From positions 1 through 12,414 of the forward strand of contig CAZTCJ010000104.1 of the NCBI GenBank assembly GCA_964612085.1: a stretch of 12,414 nt of DNA, read 5' to 3'. The first letter of the stretch is position 1. Each line of letters begins with the position of its first letter. This stretch comes from CAZTCJ01 sp964612085 (GTDB lineage Bacteria > Pseudomonadota > Alphaproteobacteria > JAJFIK01). The notes below the pieces were generated by a model, which was given only the letters and a program-made list of their open reading frames with translations, made no database searches and was not told where the DNA came from. Position numbers and translations under genes: made by a program. Shown piece by piece: positions 1-4,898 of this stretch.

Positions 1-576
1 CGTGGCGGTAAGCGCTGCGGGCTGACGGATCGAGCCGCCGGTATCGGTCGCCGTGGCGCCCAGGCACAGATGGGCGGCCACCGCCGCCGCCGAGCCGCCG
101 GAGGAGCCGCCGGGCACCAGCTTGGCGTCATCATCCGTACGCCGCCAGGGATTGATCACGGGCCCGAAAAAACTGGTCTCGTTGGACGAGCCCATGGCGA
201 ACTCATCGAGATTGAGCTTGCCCAGCATCACCGCGCCGTCTCGCCACAACTGGCTCGTCACGGTGGATTCATAAGGCGGCACGAAGCCTTCCAGAATGTG
301 GCTCGCCGCCGTGGTCTGGAACCCGTCCGTGCAGAACAGGTCCTTGATGCCGAGCGGCAAGCCCTCAAGCGGCCCGCCCTCGCCCTTGGCGATCCTGGCG
401 TCGGACGTCTTGGCCTGCTCAAGCGCGTGCTCGGGCGTCTCAATAATGAAGGCGTTGAGCGCGCGCGCCCGTTCGACCGCCGCCACATGGGCTTTGGTCA
501 GTTCTTCAGAAGAAAAATCCTTGGCCTTGAGGCCGTCGCGCGCCTCCGCCAGTGTGAGATCGGTCAGCTCGGTCAT
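1..576 (-). CDS. gatA: Glutamyl-/aspartyl-tRNA amidotransferase subunit A (N-terminal part, runs off the left edge)
   Basis: GatA is the amidase subunit of GatCAB. It releases ammonia from glutamine, which is used to amidate Glu-tRNA(Gln) or Asp-tRNA(Asn) in organisms lacking the cognate synthetase. The visible 192 codons begin MTELTDLTLAEARDGL and contain the amidase-signature active site: Lys78 in GLPLGIKDLF, the cis-Ser in PGGSSGGSAAAVAA (Ser158) and the nucleophile Ser182 in TDTGGSIRQPA. These three match the Ser-cisSer-Lys triad of the family. The frame is open to base 1, so about 300 C-terminal residues are missing. The ATG is preceded by GGAG at 7 nt spacing and lies 29 nt downstream of the gatC stop, so the two are co-transcribed. 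gatB is not in the window. Certain. Confidence 0.97.
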   Translation of the reverse strand, partial: MTELTDLTLAEARDGLKAKDFSSEELTKAHVAAVERARALNAFIIETPEHALEQAKTSDARIAKGEGGPLEGLPLGIKDLFCTDGFQTTAASHILEGFVPPYESTVTSQLWRDGAVMLGKLNLDEFAMGSSNETSFFGPVINPWRRTDDDAKLVPGGSSGGSAAAVAAHLCLGATATDTGGSIRQPAALTAT

Positions 577-592
577 GTCGTTTCTCCGGGGC

Positions 593-606
593 AGCCCGCG
601 CGGGCT
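593..606. repeat. 14-bp perfect palindrome between gatC and gatA
   Basis: The sequence AGCCCGCGCGGGCT is its own reverse complement. It begins at the gatC stop codon and fills much of the 29-nt gatC-gatA gap. In RNA it would form a compact GC-only stem just upstream of the gatA Shine-Dalgarno. There is no U-tract, so it is not a terminator. It could tune the gatC:gatA ratio, but in GC-rich DNA a short palindrome like this can be chance. Confidence 0.35.
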
Positions 607-893
607 TATTCCACAACCTTGGGCACGGTGAAGAAGCCGTCTTCACCCTGGGGGGCGTTTTTGGTCACCCGCTCCGGGTAGCCGCCATCGGTCACGGCGT
701 CTTCCCGTTGCCGCAGGCCCATGGCGACGGTCGAGGTGAGCGGCGGCACATCCTTGGTGTCGACCGCGTTCAACTGCTCGACCCAGTGGAGAATGCCGTT
801 CAAATCGCCTTCCATGGCCTCGGCCTGGGCATCGGTGATGGCGATGCGCGACAGCCGTGCAATGCGGCGTACCGTGTCCTTGTCAACGGACAT
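606..893 (-). CDS. gatC: Glutamyl-/aspartyl-tRNA amidotransferase subunit C
   Basis: GatC is the small subunit of GatCAB. It wraps around the GatA-GatB interface and stabilises the complex. The protein has 95 residues, the usual size. It starts MSVDKDTVRRIARLSRIAI, the typical N-terminal helix (V..IA.LARI), continues through a second helix with ILHWVEQLNAVDTKDVPP (the LN.vDt..V.P motif), and ends in GFFTVPKVVE, the conserved C-terminal tail. AGGA lies 7 nt before the ATG. It is the first gene of a gatC-gatA operon, divergent from ruvX across a 132-bp gap in which I found no convincing promoter for either strand. Confidence 0.97.
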   Translation of the reverse strand: MSVDKDTVRRIARLSRIAITDAQAEAMEGDLNGILHWVEQLNAVDTKDVPPLTSTVAMGLRQREDAVTDGGYPERVTKNAPQGEDGFFTVPKVVE

Positions 894-1025
894 AGTCGGT
901 TCCTGTCTTGGTTGCTGGAAGTGATCCCTCTGGAGCGCATGACCCGAGAGTGATAAGGCGCAGAGCTAACAACCCGCCGCGCGCTTGGCAAGCCAATCGA
1001 GCACGCGCTTTAGAGGATCAGTGTT

Positions 1026-1499
1026 TTGGCCCAGGATCCGACCATCGCCCTCACCGATCTGCCCGCCCTGCTGGCGCCCGGCACGCGGCTCATGGGGCTC
1101 GATCCGGGCACCAAGACCATCGGCCTGGCCCTGTCCGACGTGTCGCGCCGGATCGCGACACCGCTCGAGACCATCCGGCGCAAGAAATTCGCCGGCGACG
1201 CGGAGCGTTTGCTGGCGCTCGCCGCAGAGCATGAGGTAGGCGCGCTGGTGATCGGCCTGCCGGTCAATATGGACGGCAGCGAAGGGCCCCGCGCCCAATC
1301 GGTGCGCGCCTTCGCCCGTAATCTGCGGGGGTGTACATCCTTGCCGATCGCATTCTGGGACGAACGCCTGTCCACCGCCGCCGTGACACGCACACTGCTC
1401 GATGCGGACACAAGCCGCCAAAGACGGGCCCAACTTGTGGATAAGTTGGCCGCGGCGTACATCCTTCAGGGGGCATTGGACCGCCTGAACAGCCTCTGA
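1026..1499 (+). CDS. ruvX: RuvX/YqgF-family putative pre-16S rRNA nuclease
   Basis: The family has an RNase H/Holliday-junction-resolvase fold and is implicated in maturing the 5' end of 16S rRNA; resolvase activity has also been proposed. The 157-residue protein has all family motifs in order: LMGLDPGTKTIGLALSD (residues 22-38, catalytic Asp26), VIGLPVNMDGSEGPRA (75-90), FWDERLST (110-117) and VDKLAAAYILQGALD (138-152). The start is TTG at 1026. An in-frame TAG at 1011-1013 blocks any earlier start, the next ATG (residue 23) would cut into the first strand of the fold, and AGAGG lies about 9 nt upstream of the TTG. The N-terminal extension TDLPALLAPGTRL fits alphaproteobacterial homologues. 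A stem-loop overlaps the stop codon. Confidence 0.93.
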   Translation: MAQDPTIALTDLPALLAPGTRLMGLDPGTKTIGLALSDVSRRIATPLETIRRKKFAGDAERLLALAAEHEVGALVIGLPVNMDGSEGPRAQSVRAFARNLRGCTSLPIAFWDERLSTAAVTRTLLDADTSRQRRAQLVDKLAAAYILQGALDRLNSL

Positions 1500-1533
1500 G
1501 CGTCAAGGTGCGCGCCGCTACACCAACGCTCAG
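1496..1533 (+). terminator. Stem-loop over the ruvX stop codon, possible weak terminator
   Basis: CTGAGCGT (1496-1503) pairs perfectly with ACGCTCAG (1526-1533). After a small internal loop, GGTG (1507-1510) pairs with CACC (1521-1524), leaving a 10-nt loop. The stem begins inside the ruvX stop codon. No clean U-run follows directly; the nearest T-rich stretch is AATTTT at about 1549-1553. It may therefore be an RNA-end-protecting or partial termination structure and not a classical intrinsic terminator. Confidence 0.4.
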
Positions 1534-1654
1534 GGGGACGCAAGCGTAATTTTCCCATAATTCACAAGTTTACCCCTTGAATCAGGGGCACGACAGGATC
1601 AATGTGTGGGCTTCAGGGATTACCGACATCTTCGGTTAAAAGGGGGTAGGGCAT

Positions 1655-2116
1655 ATGTCCATGCGGTGGGTTGCTTGTGGTATTTCGGCTGCTTTGTGCT
1701 GCGCGTTTCTGGCGCTCGATTGGACTCAGCTTCGAAGCAGTATCGATGCGGGAGCGACTATCACCGGCCTCGATTTCTTCCGTATGGGAATGGGTATGCT
1801 CGATCAGGCCCATCGCTTTAATGACGGCCAGGTGATGGCTTACGCTTGGGTTGTGATTGCTCCGGCAACGACCATTATCGCGACCATCACCATCATGGCC
1901 GGCCTGCCCAGCCGCCTCTTCGTGACCCTCGCCGGTTTGAGCTTCGTCGCCGCCCCCTTCTATGTGGGCCTCATGGGCGCGTTCAACGGCGGACAAATCC
2001 TCTTCGGCGCTTACTTAACCGCTGCTATGGGTCTGGCGTTCATCGTGACCGGCCTGGCCGCGCGCCGCGAAAAAACCCCGGCTTTCGTCACCAGCGCCGC
2101 TTCGAGCGCCATGTAA
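1655..2116 (+). CDS. Small four-helix membrane protein, function unknown
   Basis: I do not recognise this 153-residue protein. It has four likely membrane spans: residues about 5-21 (rich in Cys, Ala and Leu), 62-82, 88-108 and 115-135. A 40-residue, mildly polar stretch with FFRMGMGMLDQAHRFNDG separates the first two. The C-terminus ARREKTPAFVTSAASSAM is short, basic then neutral, and probably cytoplasmic. Purine-rich AGGGGGTAGGG sits just upstream of the ATG and supports this start. It follows ruvX on the same strand after 155 bp and is closed by two intrinsic terminators. It is probably a monocistronic inner-membrane protein. Nothing in it points to a substrate, heme ligand or enzyme motif. 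Confidence 0.75.
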   Translation: MSMRWVACGISAALCCAFLALDWTQLRSSIDAGATITGLDFFRMGMGMLDQAHRFNDGQVMAYAWVVIAPATTIIATITIMAGLPSRLFVTLAGLSFVAAPFYVGLMGAFNGGQILFGAYLTAAMGLAFIVTGLAARREKTPAFVTSAASSAM

Positions 2117-2117
2117 A

Positions 2118-2140
2118 AAAGACCGGCTTGGCCGGTCTTT
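2118..2140. terminator. Bidirectional intrinsic terminator
   Basis: AAAGACCGGC (2118-2127) and GCCGGTCTTT (2131-2140) form a perfect 10-bp stem with a TTG loop, starting 1 nt after the stop codon of the 1655-2116 gene. On the plus strand the stem is followed by CGGTTTT. On the minus strand it ends in six uninterrupted T residues, so it is an even better terminator for the minus-strand unit ending at 2201. Confidence 0.88.
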
Positions 2141-2157
2141 CGGTTTTAGGTTTGTAG

Positions 2158-2191
2158 CCGCCCGGATGATCGTCCGGGCGGTTTCTTTTTT
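2158..2191 (+). terminator. Second intrinsic terminator, plus-strand type
   Basis: CCGCCCGGA (2158-2166) pairs perfectly with TCCGGGCGG (2173-2181) around a TGATCG loop and is followed by TTTCTTTTTT (2182-2191). The U-tract occurs only on the plus strand, so it backs up the first terminator for the 1655-2116 transcript and insulates it from the convergent genes at 2201-2760. Confidence 0.88.
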
Positions 2192-2200
2192 GCGCAGGCC

Positions 2201-2398
2201 CTAATCGAGACGCCGCGGGCCGCGCTTGCCCGACTGCTCCTGGGCCATCTCGATCATCGTCTCGATACGGATGAGACGCTTCTCGTGATCCATGATCTGA
2301 TCGGACAGGCCGCTCACACCGTCGGCCAGGCGGTCGATCTTGTCCTGCATCAGGATGATGCGGCGGATCTGTTCGGCGAAATCCGACCAGGGGCTCAT
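2201..2398 (-). CDS. Small coiled-coil protein, partner of the RHH gene
   Basis: A 65-residue protein that I do not recognise. It starts MSPWSDFAEQIRRIILMQ; residues 13-52 form one heptad-patterned helix (RLADGVSGLSDQIMDHEKRL, then RIETMIEMA), and the tail GKRGPRRLD is basic. It has no membrane span, signal peptide or catalytic motif. It overlaps the upstream ribbon-helix-helix gene by ATGA and has AAGGA 9 nt before its ATG inside that gene, so the two are translationally coupled and probably made in fixed ratio. The likely role is oligomerisation or partner binding with the DNA-binding protein. An antitoxin/toxin arrangement is conceivable, but nothing resembles a known toxin fold. It may bind nucleic acid through the basic tail. 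Confidence 0.72.
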   Translation of the reverse strand: MSPWSDFAEQIRRIILMQDKIDRLADGVSGLSDQIMDHEKRLIRIETMIEMAQEQSGKRGPRRLD

Positions 2399-2760
2399 GC
2401 CGCGTCGTCCTTGGAAGCGGGCTCCTTGATGGCGAAAGGCCAGACCGTGCCGCTCTTCTCCAGCGCCTTGCGGGCCTCGGCCCGCATCTGGGCCCGGCGC
2501 GCGGCCATGCGTTCCAGATCGTCGAGCCGGGCCAGGGCCCGGTCGACCTGCGCCTCGGTCCGGTCGACCGTCATGGCAATCTCCCGCGCCAGAACCTGAA
2601 ACTGCTCGTCGTCCATGGACGGGTCGTAGACCCGCACCGCGCGGCGCACCAGTTCGCTCATGCTGATCTTGAGGCGGCTGGCGCGCGCTTCGATCTGCGT
2701 CTTCTCATCGGCTGACATCAGCAAATTCACTCTGGCGGATTTCATACTGGCGGATTTCAT
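2395..2760 (-). CDS. Ribbon-helix-helix DNA-binding protein with C-terminal coiled coil
   Basis: A 121-residue protein with an N-terminal ribbon-helix-helix (CopG/Arc-type) fold: beta strand ARVNLLM (residues 9-15), helix 1 ADEKTQIEARASRL (17-30), and helix 2 SMSELVRRAVRVY (33-45). Residues about 52-102 are strongly helical and charged, with coiled-coil character (VDRTEAQVDRALARLDDLER), followed by a flexible tail with WPF. Such proteins bind palindromes as dimers and often repress their own operons. Here a perfect 16-bp palindrome covers the -10 box. The first ATG (2760) has AGGGG 5 nt upstream; a second in-frame ATG (2745) arises from a 15-nt duplication and has no ribosome site. It is coupled to the 65-residue gene. 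It could be an antitoxin, a plasmid or mobilisation-type accessory factor, or a plain regulator; the sequence does not decide. Confidence 0.85.
   Translation of the reverse strand: MKSASMKSARVNLLMSADEKTQIEARASRLKISMSELVRRAVRVYDPSMDDEQFQVLAREIAMTVDRTEAQVDRALARLDDLERMAARRAQMRAEARKALEKSGTVWPFAIKEPASKDDAA
2731..2760 (-). repeat. 15-nt tandem duplication including the start codon
   Basis: Read on the minus strand, ATGAAATCCGCCAGT (2760-2746) is followed immediately by ATGAAATCCGCCAGA (2745-2731), 14 of 15 bases identical. It produces the N-terminus MKSASMKSAR. Only the first ATG has a Shine-Dalgarno-like sequence. It looks like recent replication slippage that added five residues ahead of the DNA-contacting strand. 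Confidence 0.85.
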
Positions 2761-2785
2761 GGGGACCCCTGCGGTCGGACATACG

Positions 2786-2801
2786 TATACACATGTGTAT
2801 A
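2786..2801. promoter_or_regulatory. 16-bp perfect palindrome, probable operator of the RHH protein
   Basis: TATACACATGTGTATA is fully self-complementary. A second, 8-bp palindrome ATACGTAT (2781-2788) overlaps its left edge. It covers the downstream half of the minus-strand -10 box and the expected transcription start, where a bound dimer would block RNA polymerase. Assignment to the adjacent ribbon-helix-helix protein is inference from position and from the habits of that family. Confidence 0.65.
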
Positions 2802-2827
2802 ATAGGATAAACCGCCCGAAAAATCAA
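2799..2827 (-). promoter_or_regulatory. Sigma-70-type promoter of the RHH/coiled-coil unit
   Basis: On the minus strand, TTGATT (2827-2822) is separated by exactly 17 nt from TATTAT (2804-2799), both close to the sigma-70 consensus. Transcription would start near 2792, giving a leader of about 30 nt before the ATG at 2760. The plus strand has a perfect TATAAT at 2798-2803 over the same bases, with only a poor -35 (TCGGAC at 2775-2780). A divergent weak promoter toward the permease is therefore possible and would share the operator. Confidence 0.7.
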
Positions 2828-2900
2828 CTCACAGGCGGTCCCGGCCCGATTGCCATCGCCTGCGCCTTCGCGCCATCATTAGGACTCCCCGTGCATTCGG

Positions 2901-2919
2901 CATGGGCTTGCAACCCATG
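2901..2919 (+). repeat. Inverted repeat just upstream of the permease start
   Basis: CATGGG (2901-2906) and CCCATG (2914-2919) flank a 7-nt loop and end 17 nt before the permease ATG. In RNA it would be a short hairpin near the ribosome-binding region; in DNA it could be an operator. No U-tract follows. Significance is uncertain. Confidence 0.3.
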
Positions 2920-2936
2920 ACCGCCGAGACTTGTGC

Positions 2937-3851
2937 ATGGCCGAAACCACCGCGTCTCTTCTGCCCGTTTTTGTCGTGATCGCGCTCGGCTTCGCCCTGA
3001 GCCGGACCGTCTTTCAGGACAGAGAGATGTGGCGGCTCCTGGAACGGCTCAATTACTTCGTGCTGTTCCCGGCCCTGCTGATCTCCACCCTGGCCAATGC
3101 CCAGTTGGGGCCGATCGCCATCTGGCCCCTCATTTTGACCCTGTTCACCGGCCTGTTCACGCTGGTCGCGGCGCTGGCTTTCGCCCGCCCCTATCTGGGC
3201 CTGAGCGGCCCGCAATATGCCAGCGTGTTCCAGGGCGCGGTGCGCTGGAACGGCTTCGTGGCGCTCGCCACGGTCGAAGCCCTGTTCGGGGCGCAAGGGG
3301 TCGCCGTCGCAGCGCTCGTGATCGCCGTGCTGGTGCCCACCATCAACATCCTGTCGGTCGTGGTCTTGAACCGCTACCGGGCGGACGGCCCGGCGCCTTT
3401 GGCGATCCTGCCCGGCGTCTTGATCCGCAATCCGCTGATCCTGGCCTGCCTGACTGGCATCGCCCTCAATCTGACCCTTGGCGGTCTCAGCGGACCGGTG
3501 GGCGTCACGGCGGAGGTCCTGGCGGATGCGGCGCTGGCCTTTGGCCTGCTCAGTGTCGGAGCGGGCTTGAGCCTGACCGCCCTCAAAGGCCGGGAAGTGC
3601 TGATCGCCGGCACCTCGCTGCTCAAACTGGTGGCCATGCCCATCATCTTCGCTCTTTGGGCCTGGGTGTTCGGCGTGGAGGGTCTGACCCGCACAGTGGT
3701 GATCGTCTGCGGCGCGGTGCCGGGCGCCACATCCGCCTATATTCTGGCCAAGCAATTGGGGGGCGATGCCGATCTGATGGCGGGGCTGGTCACCGCCTCG
3801 ACGCTGGGCGCCATCTTCACCATGCCGCTGATGCTCTTATGGTTGACCTGA
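2937..3851 (+). CDS. AEC-family transporter (auxin efflux carrier type permease)
   Basis: A 304-residue, very hydrophobic protein with about ten membrane helices in the inverted-repeat layout of AEC permeases, which include malonate/malate exporters; the substrate here is unknown. Recognisable family positions are LNYFVLFPALLISTLA (38-53), FQGAVRWNGF (98-107, the conserved R.N in the cross-over region), PTINILSVV (134-142), RNPLI (164-168), LLSVGAGLSL (204-213), PGATSAYILAKQLGGD (262-277) and TLGAIFTMPL (289-298). I chose ATG 2937; an in-frame TTG at 2931 would add only two residues. The start has no strong Shine-Dalgarno. The gene lies divergent from the RHH unit and 81 bp ahead of pyrB, which has its own promoter, so a functional link to pyrimidine synthesis need not be assumed. 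Confidence 0.9.
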   Translation: MAETTASLLPVFVVIALGFALSRTVFQDREMWRLLERLNYFVLFPALLISTLANAQLGPIAIWPLILTLFTGLFTLVAALAFARPYLGLSGPQYASVFQGAVRWNGFVALATVEALFGAQGVAVAALVIAVLVPTINILSVVVLNRYRADGPAPLAILPGVLIRNPLILACLTGIALNLTLGGLSGPVGVTAEVLADAALAFGLLSVGAGLSLTALKGREVLIAGTSLLKLVAMPIIFALWAWVFGVEGLTRTVVIVCGAVPGATSAYILAKQLGGDADLMAGLVTASTLGAIFTMPLMLLWLT

Positions 3852-3869
3852 GCCCGCTGATCACCGGTC

Positions 3870-3898
3870 TTGCCCCGTTCCGGCACACTGCCTATACA
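3870..3898 (+). promoter_or_regulatory. Probable promoter of the pyrB operon
   Basis: TTGCCC (3870-3875), a 17-nt spacer and TATACA (3893-3898) lie in the 81-bp gap between the permease and pyrB. Transcription from about 3905 would leave a leader of some 28 nt before the pyrB ATG. That is too short for a classical pyrimidine attenuator, and I see no terminator hairpin in it. Confidence 0.55.
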
Positions 3899-3932
3899 GC
3901 CAAGGACCATGATCAGCCCTTGAAAGCCCGCA

Positions 3933-4898
3933 ATGTCTGAGCCCATCGCCTTTCCGCATCGCCATCTCCTCGGAATTCAGGGGCTGTCGCATCTTGAAGT
4001 CACGGCCCTGCTGGATCTGGCCGAGCGCTATGTGGACCTGAACCGCCAGGTGGACAAGAAAGACGCCATCCTGAAAGGCCGGACACAGATCAATCTGTTC
4101 TTCGAACCCTCCACCCGGACCCAAAGTTCCTTCGAGCTGGCGGGCAAGCGGCTGGGCGCGGACGTCATGAACATGGCGGTGACGGCCTCCGCCGTGAACA
4201 AGGGCGAGACCCTGCTCGACACCGCCGCGACCTTGAACGCCATGCATCCCGATATCATCGTGGTGCGTCACCAGTCCTCGGGCGCGGTGGAGCTTCTGGC
4301 CAACAAGGTGGACTGCGCGGTCGTCAATGCCGGAGACGGATCGAACGAACACCCGACCCAGGCCCTGCTCGACGCGCTCGCCATCAGGCGGCGGCTCGGG
4401 CGGATCGAGAACGCGACCATCGCCATTTGCGGCGACATCCTGCACAGCCGGGTGGCGCGCTCGAACATGTATCTCCTGACCCTGATGGGCGCGCGGGTGC
4501 GTGTCGTCGCGCCCTTGACCCTGCTTCCCACCAATGTGGACCGGCTGGGCGTCGAGGTCTTCACCTCCCTGGAAGAAGGCCTCAAGGGCGCGGATATCGT
4601 CATGATGCTGCGCTTGCAGATGGAACGCATGACCGGCAGCTTCATTCCCAGCATGCGCGAATATTTTCAGTTCTACGGCCTCGATCACGAGAAACTCAAA
4701 CAAGCCGAACCGGACGCCTTTGTCATGCATCCAGGTCCCATGAACCGGGGCGTGGAGATCGATTCTCTGGTGGCGGACGACCCCAAACGCAGTCTCATCG
4801 CCTATCAGGTGGAACTGGGCGTCGCCGTGCGCATGGCCGTGCTCGACGCCTTGAGCCGCCGCCTGCCCAATCAGCCGCCTTCGGAGGATCCGGCATGA
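3933..4898 (+). CDS. pyrB: Aspartate carbamoyltransferase catalytic subunit
   Basis: Catalyses carbamoyl phosphate plus L-aspartate to N-carbamoyl-aspartate, the committed step of pyrimidine synthesis. The 321 residues show the whole active site: FEPSTRTQSSFELA (57-70, carbamoyl-phosphate loop), TASAVNKGETLLDT (84-97, with the Lys90 loop completed by the adjacent subunit), VRHQSSGA (111-118), NAGDGSNEHPTQALLD (132-147), HSRVARSN (171-178), RLQMERM (227-233) and VMHPGPMNRGVEIDS (264-278). No regulatory subunit pyrI is present. The stop overlaps the start of a dihydroorotase-like gene by ATGA. This suits the alphaproteobacterial and Pseudomonas-type enzymes, in which the catalytic chain assembles with a dihydroorotase-like partner. 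The Shine-Dalgarno is weak, but the N-terminus FPHRHLLGIQGLS is typical of the family. Confidence 0.97.
   Translation: MSEPIAFPHRHLLGIQGLSHLEVTALLDLAERYVDLNRQVDKKDAILKGRTQINLFFEPSTRTQSSFELAGKRLGADVMNMAVTASAVNKGETLLDTAATLNAMHPDIIVVRHQSSGAVELLANKVDCAVVNAGDGSNEHPTQALLDALAIRRRLGRIENATIAICGDILHSRVARSNMYLLTLMGARVRVVAPLTLLPTNVDRLGVEVFTSLEEGLKGADIVMMLRLQMERMTGSFIPSMREYFQFYGLDHEKLKQAEPDAFVMHPGPMNRGVEIDSLVADDPKRSLIAYQVELGVAVRMAVLDALSRRLPNQPPSEDPA

Noticed and set aside
985..1013. TTGGCA ... CTTTAG as a ruvX promoter, with the TTGGCAAGCCAA inverted repeat over the -35
   Set aside because: The -10 matches poorly and would start transcription only a few bases before the TTG start; not strong enough to list.
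1573..1588. CCCCT-TGAATC-AGGGG inverted repeat before the 1655 gene
   Set aside because: Stem is only 5 bp with no U-tract and no promoter context; likely chance.
3909..3923. Tiny reading frame M-I-S-P in the pyrB leader, considered as a pyrL-like leader peptide
   Set aside because: Four codons, with no attenuator hairpin or U-tract; the leader is too short for that mechanism.
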